Below are positions 33,420-46,970 of a stretch of DNA of 64,000 bases, piece by piece (position 1 is the stretch's first letter; each line of letters begins with the position of its first letter). The translations under genes were made by a program, and so were the position numbers. Under the pieces are notes generated by a model. The model ran no database searches, was not told where the DNA came from, and saw only the letters and a list, made by a program, of their open reading frames with translations. Source of the stretch: Megaustenia siamemsis (taxonomy: Eukaryota > Mollusca > Gastropoda > Stylommatophora > Ariophantidae); contig JAVIAB010000160.1 in assembly GCA_032433765.1 (NCBI GenBank), positions 18,885,549 through 18,949,548 on the forward strand, in the 5' to 3' direction.

Positions 33420-33745
33420 GAAGTAGAAGGAGTTAGGAGATGTAGAAGGAGTTAGGAGATGTAGAAGGAGTTAGGAGATGTAGAAGGAGTTATGAGAAGT
33501 AGAAGGAGTTAGGAGATGTAGAAGGAGTTTTGAGAAGTAGAAGGAGTTAGGAGATGTAGAAGGAGTTTTGAGAAGTAGAAGGAGTTAGGAGATGTAGAAG
33601 GAGTTTTGAGAAGTAGAAGGAGTTATGAGAAGTAGAAGGAGTTAAGAGAAGTAGAAGGAGTTAAGAGAAGTAGAAGGAGTTAAGAGAAGTAGAAGGAGTT
33701 AGGAGAAGTAGAAGGAGTTAAGAGAAGTAGAAGGAGTTAGAGTTG
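33420..33745. repeat. 19-bp minisatellite
   Basis: About 17 units close to AGGAGATGTAGAAGGAGTT, with 'tgag aagtag' variants alternating then replaced by 'taagagaagtag' on the right, showing higher-order structure. Confidence 0.95.
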
Positions 33746-33779
33746 TGGGAAAAAGTTAAAGATTGGAAAATATTACAAC

Positions 33780-33902
33780 TTTCTGTCTTTCTTTGTTCCC
33801 TTCTTCCATTTCGCTTTCCTTTTTTCTCCTTCCATATTTTTGTTTTTATCTTTCTGTATTTCTTTCATATTATAAGTTCTTACTTTCTTTCTTTCTTTTA
33901 TC

Positions 33903-33945
<43 letters not shown>

Positions 33946-34199
33946 TTATCCTTTCTTTCTTTCACACTTTCTTCCTGTCTTCTTTCCTTCTTTCTTTCCT
34001 TATTTCTCCTTCCGTATTTTTCTTTTTTATCCTTCTGTATTTCTTTCTTTTTATAAATTCTAAATTTGTTTATTTCTTTGTATTTTCTTTCTTTCTCTCT
34101 CTCTTTCTTTCTTTCTTTCGTTCTCCTTCTGTTTTTACTTATCTTTCTGTTTTTCTTTCCTTTTATAAATTCTTATTTTGTTTCATTTTTTTTGTATTT

Positions 34200-34239
<40 letters not shown>

Positions 34240-34345
34240 TTTTTCCTTATTTCTTCTTCCGTAATTTTCTTTTTATCTTTCTGTATCTCTTTCTCATTAT
34301 AAATTCTTGTTTGTATCTTTCTTTGTATTTTCTTTCATTTGCTTT
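33780..34345. repeat. CTTT-rich low-complexity tract
   Basis: Imperfect (CTTT)n over about 550 bp, with pure runs at 33905-33945 and 34198-34240. The 'LSFFLSFF' frames are compositional. Confidence 0.95.
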
Positions 34346-34489
34346 TTTTCTTGTGTGACCCAACAACAAAAAATAGGTGTAACAAAATACATAACAAATG
34401 ACACGCATAAATAAGCACACATCTCAATTAAAAACAAGCACGCACTTATAATTAACACACAGTAACGATAATTTTATTTTCTTGAGGGA

Positions 34490-34725
34490 ATTTGAAAGTT
34501 GAGGTAGCGAAGTGGCTAGTGCGTCCTTTTACTAATCAGGTAGTTCGGAGTTAAATTTCCAGTCAAGGGGAATTACTTTTTCGACTAGAGCTGCTTCGGA
34601 ATTTAGAGAGCTTCTGATAATTTGTACCGGAGATTTGTTTCTTTTTCTTAGAAAATATGCGGCCTGTTGTGTTGCTTACCACGTCGCTTATCGAATTAGC
34701 GTACCAGCTGTCGTGGATAAAAAAT
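34490..34725 (+). mobile_element. SINE-B-like divergent copy
   Basis: Head TTGAGGTAGCGAAGTGGCTA, weak B-box-like GGAGTTAAATTTCC, and body ending GCGGCCTGTTGTGTTGCTTA resembling the SINE-B end. Confidence 0.5.
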
Positions 34726-34734
34726 TTTTATATT

Positions 34735-35135
34735 AACTCAAAGTGGCATTTAAGTTGTAATCTTAAGAATTCATTTCAGTTATCAACGTGACATTTAAGT
34801 TATAATCTTAAGAATTCATTTCAGTTATCAACGTGACATTTAAGTTGTAACCTAGAGAATTAATTTTAATTATCAAAGTGACATTTAAGTTATAATCTTG
34901 AGAATTCATTTAAGTTATCAACGTGACATTTAAGTTATAATCTTGAGAATTCATTTCAGTTATCAACGTGACATTTAAGTTGTAACCTAGAGAATTAATT
35001 TTAATTATCAAAGTGACATTTAAGTTATAATCTTGAGAAATCATTTAAGTTATCAACGTGACATTTAAGTTGTATTCTCGAGAATTCATTTAAGTTATCA
35101 ACGTGACATTTAAGTTGTAATCTCTAGAATTCGTT
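34735..35135. repeat. 45-bp minisatellite
   Basis: About nine units close to CAACGTGACATTTAAGTTAT plus AATCTTAAGAATTCATTTCAG, with two alternating subtypes ('cctagagaattaatttta' and 'cttgagaattcattta'). Confidence 0.95.
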
Positions 35136-35199
35136 TTGGGGCATTTATTTCTGAACCAAGAACATTCCATTCATTCTTCTTCTTATATGCTTCCTCATT

Positions 35200-35620
35200 T
35201 TCCTTAAAGTGTCGAGGGGAGATATAATTTCTGGTCTTTTGCTCTTCTGTTCGCCTCTCCTGCTGTTGTGTTTCTTAGTGTTTGTAATATTCCATCAATC
35301 TATCTTTTCTCGTGGTCGGCAAAGGGTCTGGTGTTCTCGCAACGCTTAATGAAGGTTTATTGAGTTCTGTTTTAATCTTTCTGCGTTATCACGATGCCAA
35401 AACCTTTTAATCTGTTGTTTCTTTGTATACTCTATGGCGGGAATTATTCCTAGCTTTTCCCCTGAGTTTTTCACTTCTAATCTTATATCTCAGACTGTTT
35501 CCTGTCATTCGTCTAACATATTTCATCTCGCTAGTGGTTATTTTCCTTGTTGTTCTTGCATTTAGGGTCCAGACCTGGCATTGGTAGCACAACGTTGGAA
35601 TGAAGATTGCATTATTAGAC
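35200..35620 (-). mobile_element. LINE-D fragment
   Basis: Minus strand encodes 'CYQCQVWTLNARTTRKITTS' and 'EMKYVRRMTGNSLRYKIRSE', a typical LINE C-terminal region after the RT fingers. Ends in the shared TTTTGCTCTTCTGTTCGCCT block. Confidence 0.7.
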
Positions 35621-35774
35621 GGCCTGTTTTGCCTCTAGAGTTATTTCCTTGTTGGACAGTAGTGAGGTCTGACCCTAAAATTAATATTTTATGAAATCGT
35701 AGAATTTTGTGACATCGCACTCAGCGTTAAATTATTAACCAAAGCGAAAATTTATGTATAAATGTTGTTTTTGT

Positions 35775-36160
35775 TGAACGACACAACAGTCTTCTAAAAA
35801 TAATTTTGGGAGGGAAAAGACAAGGTAAAAGAGGCAGAAGTAGACCAAGACTAACATGGACGAGTGACATCAAGAGATGGACAAGTCAGCCTATGACAAT
35901 CCACTTTATCAAATCAAGAGACAGAGGTAGACCAAGACTAACATGGACGAGTGACATCAAAAGATGGACATGTCAACCTATGACAATCCGCACTATCAAA
36001 GCAAGAGACAGAGGCAGACCAAGACTAACATGGACGAGAAACATCAAAAGATGGACAAGACAGCCTATGACAACCTGCACTATCAAAGCAAGAGACATAG
36101 CGGAATGGTGCTCCATGGTAGCCAACCTTCGATGCGGAGATGGCACTCGATAATGATGAT
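35775..36160 (+). mobile_element. LINE-A 3' end with internal 87-bp triplication
   Basis: The C-terminal segment encoding 'GRPRLTWTSDIKRWTSQPMT' plus 'IHFIKSRDR' is present three times in tandem, period about 87 bp (29 codons), with frame preserved. It then continues to 'EWCSMVANLRCGDGTR' and ATAATGATGATG. The single-copy equivalent is in 40050-40300. Confidence 0.9.
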
Positions 36161-36394
36161 GTTGTTGTAGTTGATGCTCATAGCTAAATGATCAAATCTG
36201 AGATGTTAACGAGGATGGCATGTTCAAACTGTTGCATGTTCAAACTGTTGCATGTTCAAACTGTTGCATGTTCAAATACAGTTTCTTCTAATCGCGTTGA
36301 ATAAATAATAGAAGAAGATTGTTTATTTTATCTTCACAGAAAGACACAGGTGAGCGATTGAACCAAAATATCATTTACAAACACCTGTGCATAT

Positions 36395-37200
36395 CATCAT
36401 CATTTGCCCTACCGGTTGGCGTAGGCGATCATGTCCTTCCATAGTCTTCTATTCACAGTGCATCTCATCAATTCTGTTGATGCCTGTTTTCCATGTCATG
36501 ACACAAAACTATCTAGTATCTTCTCTTGTTGTCGTCTCCGATCTCTTTTTCCCTCTGTATTGCTAGTTGTAACCAAGTATTCCAACTTTCCTCTTCTCAT
36601 GATGTTCCCGAAAAATGTTTATTATTATTTTCTGATGTTTTTTAGGAGCTCCATTTTTGTGTTGGCCTCTTTGAGAATCTACTCGTTGATAATTTGTAGC
36701 TGGAACTCTGAGAAATCCTGTCTCTGTGGCCTCAAATCGTCTTTTCATTTTTGTCTACTGTCCATGATTCGCTTCCATAGGTCAGAACTGGCTCTATATA
36801 GCACCGACGAACTCTCTTTCTTACTTCTATTGAAATATACTTCTTGCACAAGATATTTTTCATTTTCTGAAATGCAATTTTGGCCTGAGCTATTCTGCTT
36901 TTTATTTCTGTGGTGCATCCTCCATCTGATGTTATTATTGTGCCCAAGACTTTGACGCGTTGCACTTGTTTCAGATTTGTCCTGTTCATTTTTATGTTGC
37001 AAGATGGCGATGATTGTTACTTCAACATAACCATTACTTCTGTTTTCTTACTATTCATACTGAGACCTTTCTTGTTGCTTTCTTTTACTATTATGTCTAT
37101 CCCTTCTTGTTGTTTATTCTCCGTTTCTGCTATTAAGACTGTGTCATCCGCATATCGGAAAGTGTTTATCTTGTAACCATTGCCTTCAATTCCTATTTTG
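36395..37200 (-). mobile_element. LINE-C 3' half
   Basis: Begins at an ATGATGATATG tail and reads leftward through 'YNPKVGILR'-like, 'EVRKRVRRCYIEPVLTYGSE' and 'VQRVKVLGTIITSDGGCTTE' blocks up to an RT 'YADDTVLI' equivalent near 37140-37160. Interrupted by frameshifts. Longest LINE-C copy in the window. Confidence 0.8.
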
Positions 37201-37209
37201 GGGGTCTAT

Positions 37210-37774
37210 TATAATTGTAATTTATTCTACATTGATTAATATTTAATCTATTCTTTACAGAAAATAATCCCTTTTATAGCAATGATAAGACTTGCTTTAC
37301 TACAATACTGCTTCAAACTGTCTACCCTAATTTGCTGGAAGTCTCTTATTTAATGATGGCTAGTAGTTCTCTTTTCGATACCTATCAAACATATTTGACT
37401 CCAACAATTTATGTGTATGAAAGAATGTAATCATAAGAAATGTAACATTAATGAAAATAAACCGAAAAACAATAACAGTTGTCTTCCTTTTTTCGTCTAC
37501 AGAAGTACTATTCGACTATTCCAGATGATTACTTAAACATCTATGTCGATATATCTACAAATGTTCATTTTTTTCTCATTGATGCTGTCAGTCGTGTCTG
37601 AGCACATACAAGTAAAATATATAAATTGACACCGTTTACATCGAGGAAGCGGAAATTAAAATATGCAGGGGCATTTTAGCCCGGGCGGACATTCAAACTA
37701 AGTGAGGAACACTTGATATATATATATCCGGATAGGAAATATTAATATTCGTTAGTCAGCTGGGAACGAAAGAT
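37210..37774. other. intron sequence, nothing recognised
   Basis: AT-rich ROR intron with no exon-like or repeat signature that I can name. Confidence 0.45.
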
Positions 37775-38037
37775 CTGTTAGCCTGATTAAAAGGAAGCAT
37801 TAGTTAGTCTGATAAAAAGGAAGCATTAGTTAGTCTGATAAAAAGGAAGCATTAGTTAGTCTGATAAAAAGGAAGCATTAGTTAGTCTGATAAAAAGAAA
37901 GCATTAGTTAGTCTGATAAAAAGGAAGCATTAGTTAGTCTGATAAAAAGGAAGCATTAGTTAGTCTGATAAAAAGGAAGCATTAGTTAGTCTGATAAAAA
38001 GGAAGCATTAGTTAGTCTGATAAAAAGGAAGCATTAA
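37775..38037. repeat. 26-bp minisatellite
   Basis: About ten near-identical units CTGATAAAAAGGAAGCATTA plus GTTAGT, with degenerate relatives continuing to 38145 and reappearing at 39245-39310 on the far side of the tetranucleotide tract and I-clade LINE, which suggests the LINE inserted into this array. Confidence 0.9.
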
Positions 38038-38149
38038 AAATCTGATAGGAAATAAAGATTAACTAGTCTATTAAAAAAGAAAGATTTATTAGCCTGATTT
38101 GAATGGAAGATTAGTTAGCTTGATAAACAGGAAAAATTAGTTAGTCTGA

Positions 38150-39235
<1,086 letters not shown>

Positions 39236-39689
39236 TTATTTTACGCTGTAGTTAGTCTGTTAAAAAAGAAAAGACTTATTAGTCTGATAGGAATGAAAGA
39301 TTCGTTAGTTTAACTTCATCGGAGACTCGACTCTGACTACAGACAATTGCCACCTTGCAGCATGTCCAAGAAAAACAAAGACTATAGAGCAATATAAAAC
39401 AAGCGAGTTATCTATAGGAACTCCGCAATATCAACACTTAAAACAAAAAAAATCGCGAACCACCAGACCTCCGAACCTCCGAACCTCCGATGTACTTACA
39501 TTTCTATTATCGTTGACAATCACCATACTACGAGAACATAAGCATGCGGCCGATCTAGTTTGTAATTGCTTATAACATATGTATCTCGGCACAGCCAAGG
39601 TTCTATATTTCTTCCTTTTTATAGGAAAGCATTCCGGACCCTATCAGCATAAAGAAGAACACGCATAATATGTAGAGATACATATTTAC

Positions 39690-39755
39690 AAAAAAACACA
39701 CACACACATACACACACACACACACACGCACGCACGCACACACACACACACAGTG
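39690..39755. repeat. (CA)n microsatellite
   Basis: Interrupted CA repeat with GCACGCACGC in the middle. Confidence 0.95.
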
Positions 39756-40049
39756 CTTACGACAAGAAAGAGAGAAGAAAAAGACGACGATGAAGATAAA
39801 AAAGGAAGAAAGGGCAAAGAAGATAAAGACAAGAGCAAAAAAAAGGGGGGAAAATTCTGATAAAGAATAAAAAAATAAGAATAAAAATGTTTAAATAACT
39901 AAACGTTTACGGTAAGCACATGTAAATTTAGAGTCCTAAAATAATAGGTTCTCAGCGCGATCACATAAGTAATAATAAATATAATAACATAATAAGAAAC
40001 GAAAATAATCTTTTGTTTATGTTAGCCTGCAATGGAGTGTGTATAGGTA

Positions 40050-40300
40050 AGGCAAATGAAAATTTTGGAGCATGTTAAAAGACACACAACAGGCTACTAA
40101 ACGTAATATTAGAAGGGAAAATACAAGGTAAAAGAGGGTGAGGCAGACCAAGACTAAAATGGACGAGTAACATCCAAAGATGGACGCGTCAGGCTATGAC
40201 AATCTGCCCCATCAAAGCAAGAGACAAGAGCGGAATGGCGCTCCATGGTAGCCAACATTCGATGCGGAGACGGCACCTAATGATGATGATGATGATGCAT
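40050..40300 (+). mobile_element. LINE-A 3' end
   Basis: Single-copy version of the LINE-A terminus: 'KILEHVKRHTTGY'-like start, GAGGCAGACCAAGACTAAAA, AAGATGGACGCGTCAGGCTA, GGCGCTCCATGGTAGCCAAC, GATGCGGAGACGGCACCTAA and an ATGATG tail. Ends about 100 bp from the small ROR linker exon. Confidence 0.88.
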
Positions 40301-40400
40301 GGAGTATGTAAGGCCGTATGAACAAATATCAATTTTAGGATAATCATTGTGTTCTCCAATGACAATGGACAGAAGAAATGCAATTTAAATAATCACCTAC

Positions 40401-40457
40401 TTTTCATCCACCTCGTCTTTGTCTGGCCAGGCACTTGTGTCATATCGTCCGTTGAAT
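40401..40457 (-). CDS. ROR: ROR exon: acidic linker 2 between Ig and CRD
   Basis: 57 bp, phase 2 in and phase 2 out. Acceptor is a strong polypyrimidine tract ending CCCCCAG at 40458; donor is GATGAAAA|GTAGGT at 40400. Encodes 'FNGRYDTSAWPDKDEVDE'. A donor eight bases further (GTAG|GTGATT) would put a stop in frame, so the first is chosen. Phases link the preceding and following exons exactly. RORs have a short acidic linker just before 'GFCQ'; this exon fits that role by position and composition but is not sequence-diagnostic. Confidence 0.75.
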
Positions 40458-40529
40458 CTGGGGGAGGGGGGGGGAAGAGGGGTTAATTGTATATACATTA
40501 ATTAAAAATAAAGTAAAGTAGACATACTA

Positions 40530-40702
40530 AACAGGGAGTAGCAGTGGAAACAGGGAGTAGCAGTGGAAACAGGGAGTAGCAGTGGAAACAGGGAGTAGCA
40601 GTGGAAACAGGGAGTAGCAGTGGAAACAGGGAGTAGCAGTGGAAACAGGGAGTAGCAGTGGAAACAGGGAGTAGCAGTGGAAACAGGGAGTAGCAGTGGA
40701 AA
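40530..40702. repeat. 19-bp minisatellite
   Basis: Ten almost identical units of AACAGGGAGTAGCAGTGGA, 75 bp upstream of the linker-2 acceptor on the gene strand, where the unit reads as pyrimidine-rich TCCACTGCTACTCCCTGTT. Confidence 0.95.
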
Positions 40703-40736
40703 AGAGTAACCAGCGTATCAGTCACGACTTACCGTG

Positions 40737-41190
40737 GCTTATATTGGAGGAACAGAAAATGATACCAAAATAAGGATATCAAAAGCAAGAGGAGCTTTTG
40801 TTGCACTGGGAAACATATGGAAGTCCAAAGAAATTAGGTTAAATACCAAAATAAAAATTGTCAACTCAAATGTTAAGACAGTCCTTATATGGCTGTGAAA
40901 CATGGAGAACAACAGAATTTACAATCATGAAGATACAGACCTTCATTAATGGATGCTTACCCAGAATAAAAGGATGGAAATGGCAGGACAAAATACATAA
41001 TATAGAAATATATGGAAATGCACCAGTCAAATACCAGTGGATAAAGAGATACTGCGAAGACGATAGCCCTGGATAGGGCACACACTGCGGAAGCCAGCTG
41101 AGAGTATTACACAAAAGGCTTTTTTTGGAATCTCCAGGGGAAAAGACAAAGAGCAAGACCAAGGAATTCTTGGAGAAGACAGATAGAAGC
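40737..41190 (+). mobile_element. LINE-E 3' portion
   Basis: Encodes 'LYGCETWRTTEFTIMKIQTF', 'INGCLPRIKGWKWQDKIHNI' and, after a frameshift, 'SPGEKTKSKTKEFLEKTDR'. This is the classic 'YGCETW' and 'TF-N-CLR-I' C-terminal region of RTE or CR1-type LINEs. Joined at 41190 to a reversed LINE-A fragment. Confidence 0.85.
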
Positions 41191-41345
41191 AGAGATGAAG
41201 ATGATGTTGGTGTTATTTGTTTGAATGCTAGTATACTTTTCATGACATTAAAATTACTTTTTGCCATTCCTATTCTTTTGTTTACTTCAGTTGTACATTT
41301 TCCATCACTGGTTATAGTATGTCCAAGGTAGATGTAGCTCTGAAA
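41190..41345 (-). mobile_element. LINE-A internal fragment
   Basis: Minus strand encodes 'YIYLGHTITSDGKCTTEVNK' and 'RIGMAKSNFNVMKSI', matching the middle of the 53854-54820 copy. Confidence 0.8.
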
Positions 41346-41349
41346 ACTA

Positions 41350-41645
41350 TCATCATCATCATCATCATCATGTGCCGTACCGGTTGGCGTTGGCGATCAT
41401 GTGTTTCCACAATCTTCTATTTACAGTGCATCGTATAAGTTCTGTTATTGACTGTTTTCCATGCCATGACACCAAGCTATCCAGTATTTTCTCTCTTTGT
41501 CGTCCGCGATCTCTCTTTCCTTTTTTTTTGCCGGTTGTAACCAAGTATTCAAACTTTCCTCTTCTCATGATGTGCCCAAAAAATGTTGATTGCTTCTTTC
41601 TGATGTTTTTTAAGAGCTCCCTTTTTGTGTTGGCCTCTTTGAGCT
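41350..41645 (-). mobile_element. LINE-C 3' end
   Basis: Starts at a (CATCAT)n tail; encodes 'FEYLVTTGKKKGKRDRGRQR', 'LDSLVSWHGKQSITELIRC' and 'ANANRYGT' at its end. Confidence 0.85.
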
Positions 41646-41649
41646 GAAA

Positions 41650-42500
41650 ACTATAAGGCAGGGAAAGATTAACATTCTAATATGAATTGATGTACCAGCC
41701 TTTACACAAAGGAACTGAGTGGTACAGGTAACACGCCTTCACATTAAGTGGATGTGGACTAATTTAAAAAAAAAACCAATAATTCACGGAATTGACTGTG
41801 CACATTATCTTAATGTATTTTAATCTGGATCCATAATTTGTTGAGTTACATTTTAATTTTTTGCAACTTTATTTTTACTCTTTCTTCACGTTAAAAAAAT
41901 ACTTACTCCCATTTATTTTATGACAAGCAAACATCTGCATGTTGTGCTATATGCCATCTTTAATATCACATATGATATGTTTTATTTACAAACAAAAGCT
42001 CAACAGACGTTTCAATTTGATGACATTTACTAGTTCACAAATGGAAGTTACATATTTTAGTTCAAACGAGTAAAATAAAATTTTCTCTTTGTTTTCTTTT
42101 CCCCCCTTCTTCTTGCGTTCATATTTTTGGTTTTCAAACCGTCAACAACGTTTTTGTGAAAATTTGATAGGTGGAACTTGTTTAACTCCTGCCATACAGA
42201 TTTGATGTCAATGTTGTGTCTTTGAGCTAATGCATATTTCTTTGCTAGTTAGATATAGGACGATCCTATAGTTAAATGTATTGTAGTTTAATCATTTATC
42301 ACGCGCGCATGCTCTCTGTTGTAGATCTAATACAAGGAGTTTATGCTTTTTTGAAATTCATTTTGTAAACAACTTTGTATTACAAACTGATGAAAACCAG
42401 TGAAGACCTCCAACGCACTGTCTTGATCGTGACCCATGCTGGTTTACCCGACTAAACGCACAGTAAAAGCTGATTACTGGTTAGAGGAAACATCTAATTT
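41650..42500. other. intron sequence, nothing recognised
   Basis: AT-rich ROR intron without recognisable exons or repeats. Confidence 0.45.
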
Positions 42501-42589
42501 GTTGTGACTTGTCCTAAACCTGAAGATAACAGTAGTTTCTCCTGGTTTTTGAAATGTATGGTAGTCAGTATTTGAACAAATATGTTCTC

Positions 42590-43200
42590 TTTAGTATGGA
42601 CTGGATGACTCTCACGATATCACAGTTTTATTTTCTATTTCCCTCATTCTCCCACTGGTTGCTGGCAAGTGTGTATCTACTCTTTCATTTCTCGGTATCC
42701 TACAGTGTGATGGAACTTCTCTTATTATGACAACAAATCAACATGGCTCTTCCTCAATCAGAGCATCAGTGTAGACTTACGGTCTTAATTAAAATGTTGC
42801 TCAGGTAGCTTTTCGCGCGGGTGGGCGTTGCCCTTTTGTCTGTGAGTCTGAGAGTCTCTTGTTGTTTGATCATGATACCTGTCTTCTCTGTAGATTGTCC
42901 TCGATGTTCACCTTTATGGGAGACTATGCTCTCCTTTATTGGTCTTTAGGTACCGCTATGTCCTGACGAACGTATTTAGTTTCCATCTTCGAATTGATTG
43001 AAGGAACCAGTTTTCACAAACATCTAACTCTATGAAGACGCCTATAATATTACTCCTATCTTTCCATGATATTCCTAACATTCTTCTGTATCATGTTATT
43101 TCACATTCTGTGATTTTCTTATCGGCTTCTTGTGGTCAAGCCCAAGATTTACATCTATAACCTGCCGTTGGAAAAATGCAGGCACTAAGTAACCTCAGGT
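42590..43200 (-). mobile_element. decayed LINE remnants
   Basis: Near 42680-42715 the minus strand reads 'VPSHCRIPRNERVDTHL', the last RNase H motif of an I-clade LINE. At 43020-43200 it reads 'EITYRRMLGISWKDR'-like, an RTE C-terminal block. Both are heavily mutated. Confidence 0.55.
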
Positions 43201-44035
43201 CAATCAATTAGATAGTGCGTTGCTTTTGACTTTTCATTTGCAAATTTATTGTAAATTATCTGTCAATATAATTTATGTTTCTTCTAAGCAGCCTTCTTTA
43301 TCCGGACTAAAATACCAGCAGAAAATTGTTTTGAGCACGCTCTATATTTCTAGATTATATCTGCTGTAATTTGTTTATGATTTCCGGTAGAAGATTTCAG
43401 CAAAATCTGACAAGTTCTGAAAGTCAAACATGTTTTAGCCTACTGGAAACAGTTACCGACCAGGTGGCCTGCATGATGGGAAGCCCCGGAGCAGACTTTG
43501 TTTAGACAAAAGAGTAAAAGAAATCCCCGCAACCATTAATTCGACATTCTAAATAACTCTCAACGCTATTTAAATGAATTATATACAAATGTCTACTTTT
43601 TGATTTCATTTAGCAAAAATCGTTTACGCATTGCGCATGTCCGAGGGAGTCTTTCAAGCCAGTTATATCCAACAGAGAGCAGAGAGAGACCGTATTTGTT
43701 TACTTCTCAGTTGGAGTCAGGTTTTCCGGTTGTTTTTCAAATCTCCGATACAAGAGATGGCACGACACTAATGGACGTTCAAAATGGGTACGATCATCTG
43801 CCAGTTTGATCGGGCGGGCAGTTATATCTGTTACTACGTGTCAGTCGCTTTGGCCAACATCGTGGTCTATTTTAACTAACATAATTTGTTTGGCGTGCTT
43901 GGCAGACAGGGCTTGCTCAGGGACATGCATATGCCACAAACGATGGGAGAAGGCGTTCATCAAAATGTTAGCATGTATTGCCTGCAATCGTGCAGGAGTG
44001 AGACTCGGTTTTGTGATACACTCAGGGAATATAGA
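43200..44035. other. intron sequence, nothing recognised
   Basis: No repeat or exon recognised; short open frames at 43600-44100 have no domain signature. Confidence 0.4.
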
Positions 44036-45105
44036 CGGAATAACGATAGTATTGAGCGAGAGGAGAAGGTGGAGAGAGGGAATAAGGTAGACAGAGAGAA
44101 AAGAGGAAGATATTAAATAAAGTAAACAGAGAGAAAATAGGAATAGTTTAAATAAGGTAAACAGAGAGAAAAGAGGCAGTGTGGGAATAAGGTAGACAGA
44201 GAGAAAAGAGGAAGATATTAAATAAGGTAAACAGATAGAAACGGGGAAAAGAGAGGAAATAAGGTAGACAGAGAGAAAATAGAAAGAGAGGAAATAGGGT
44301 AGACAGAGAAAAGAGGAAGATATTAAATAAGGTAAACAGAGTGAAAAGAGGAAAAGAGAGGGTATAAGGTAGACAGAGAGAAAATAGGAAGAGAGGAAAT
44401 AGGGTAGACAGAGAAAAGAGGAAGATATTAAATAAGGTAAACAGAGAGAAAAGAGGAAAAGAGAGGGAATAAGGTAGACAGAGAGAAAATAGGAAGAGAG
44501 GAAATTGGGTAGACAGAGAGAATAGATGAAAAGAGAGGGAATAAGGTAGACAGAGAGAAAAGAGGAAGATAGGAAATAGGGTAGACAGAGAGAAAAGAGG
44601 AAGAGAGGAAATAGGGATGACAGAGAGAAAAAAGGAAGAGATGAAATAGGGTTGACAGAGAGAAAAGAGGAAGAGAGGAAATAGGGTAGACAGAGAGAAA
44701 AGATGAAGCGAGGAAATAGGGTAGACAGAGAGAAAAAAGGAAGAGAGGCAATAGGGTAGACAGAGAGAAAAGAGGAAGAGATGAAATAGGGTAGACAGAG
44801 AGAAAAGAGGAAGAGAGGAAATAGGGTAGACAGAGAGAAAAGAGGAAGAGAGGAAATAGGGTAAACAGAGAGAAAAGAGGAAGGGAAAAATAAGGTAGAC
44901 AGAGAGAAAAGAGGAAGAGAGGAAATAGGGTAGACAGAGAGAAAAGAGGAAGAGAGGAAATAGGGTAGACGGAGAGAAAAAAGGAAGAGAGGAAACAGGG
45001 TAGACAGGGAGAAAAAAGGAAGAGAGGAAACAGGGTAGACAGGGAGAAAAAAAGGAAGAGAGGAAATAGGGTAGACAGAGAGAAAAGAGGAAGAAAGGAG
45101 ATATT
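44036..45105. repeat. 35-bp purine-rich minisatellite, about 1 kb
   Basis: Roughly 28 units close to GGTAGACAGAGAGAAAAGAG plus GAAGAGAGGAAATAG, with longer variants in the left third. Minus-strand frames of 336 and 256 codons ('FLFSLCLPYFLSS') are repeat artefacts. Confidence 0.95.
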
Positions 45106-45289
45106 CTTATACATCTCATAAAATGTGAATGTTTGTAGCTGGTTTTCTTTATTTTCATCGCATCGATTTCCTCTCATGGAGCTGGTGGCTTTTCTCAATT
45201 TCTCTCATAGTGCTGGCGGTGTTTCTCTGTTTTCTCTCATAGTTCTTGTGGTGTTTCTCAAACTTCTCTCATAAAACCGCATATATTAT

Positions 45290-45885
45290 CTCTTAAAATC
45301 GTATTATATGTCCCAGACTTCCATCAAACAAATAAATAGATTTTTCTCCCATAATCTTGGTTATATATGCCCCAGACTTCCATCAAACAAATAAATAGAT
45401 TTTTCTCCCATAATCTTGGTTATATATGTCCCAGACTTCCATCAAACAAATAAATAGATTTTTCTCCCATAATCTTGGTTATATATGTCCCAGACTTCCA
45501 TCAAACAAATAAATAGATTTTTCTCCCATAATCTTGGTTATATATGTCCCAGACTTCCATCACACAAATAAATAGATTTTTCTCCCATAATCTTGGTTAT
45601 ATATGTCCCAGACTTCCATCACACAAATAAATAGATTTTTCTCCCATAATCTTGGTTATATATGTCCCAGACTTCCACCAAACAAATAAATAGATTTTTC
45701 TCCCATAATCTTGATTATATATGTCCCAGACTTCCATCAAACAAATAAATAGATTTTTCTCCCATAATCTTGGTTATATATGTCCCAGACTTCCATCAAA
45801 CAAATAAATATATTTTTCTCCCATAATCTTGGTTATATATGTCCCAGACTTCCATCAAACAAATAAATAGACATTTCTCTCCTAT
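45290..45885. repeat. 59-bp minisatellite
   Basis: Ten units of period 59 bp with core GTCCCAGACTTCCATCAAAC. Adjacent units differ by very few bases. Confidence 0.95.
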
Positions 45886-46289
45886 TATGGACAACTTTAT
45901 TTATTTCTTCTCTAATTAAACCTTATAATTTTTCCTTCGCATCATCTTGCAGCTCTGCCTCATATTCCCACATTTAACAACAACAATTATCTCCTCATGA
46001 AAGACCAGTTCTCGTTTTCAGTTTACAATAAAAATGTCAATTTCTCACATATTTCATTATCTATCTCGGATTATTCTTATATATCCTCTGTGTTTGTTTT
46101 CGTTGCCATGGAAACCTTTATGGCCAAAAAAAGGGGGTATTGGGAAAGTTCACATTATCATTATGTTGCTCGTTTGAAGCTGAGATGTCGTGAAAGTAAT
46201 AAAACAATAAAATGGAAAAAGGATGATTTAGTTAAGACAAACATTAGCGGGTCCAAGATGCCCTACTAAAATAAATGAGTGCGGTCAGG

Positions 46290-46460
46290 GACCCATAGCT
46301 GACTGTTTCAGGATCGTTGAACGATAATCTGATCAATCTACCAACGGTACTCCAGGAAACAATCTTGTCTGGCCAAGCGAGCAGGGATCGAAGAGGAAAG
46401 GCAACCCGGTACTCAAAAAGCTTTGCTGAAGTCGGATGTGTTGGGCTGAAAGGTGAAAAT
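46290..46460 (-). mobile_element. R1 fragment
   Basis: GCGAGCAGGGATCGAAGAGG and GAAGTCGGATGTGTTGGGCT blocks of R1, truncated on both sides. Confidence 0.65.
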
Positions 46461-46554
46461 AAACTGCAACACAATTTAAAAAAAAAAAAATAAAGCACAA
46501 GTATTTCCAAAAAAAAAAACAATAGCAGAAAATAATTTCCGAAAAGTAACGATA

Positions 46555-46970
46555 TCACAATCATTTCTCAAGTAACAACACCACAATTATTGCTAAAGTA
46601 ACGAGAACACAATCATTTCTCAAGTAACAACACCACAATTATTGCTAAAGTAACGAGAACACAATCATTTCTCAAGTAACAACACCACAATTATTGCTAA
46701 AGTAACGAGAACACAATCATTTCTCAAGTAACAACACCACAATTATTGCTAAAGTAACGAGAACACAATCATTTCTCAAGCAACAACACCACAATTATTG
46801 CTAAAGTAACGAGAACACAATCATTTCTCAAGCAACAACACCACAATTATTGCTAAAGTAACGAGAACACAATCATTTCTCAAGTAACAACACCACAATT
46901 ATTGCTAAAGTAACGAGAACACAATCATTTCTCAAGTAACAACACCACAATTAATGCTAAAGTAACGAGA
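46555..46970. repeat. 52-bp minisatellite
   Basis: Eight units, period 52 bp, with CACCACAATTATTGCTAAAG and ACGAGAACACAATCATTTCT. It runs directly into a LINE-A derived array at 46971. Confidence 0.95.

Noticed and set aside
44148..45158. 336-codon minus-strand frame with apparent hydrophobic repeats
   Set aside because: Product of the 35-bp purine array read on its pyrimidine strand; not a membrane protein.
45290..45885. Possible CRISPR-like regular array
   Set aside because: Direct 59-bp tandem repeat with no variable spacers, in animal DNA.
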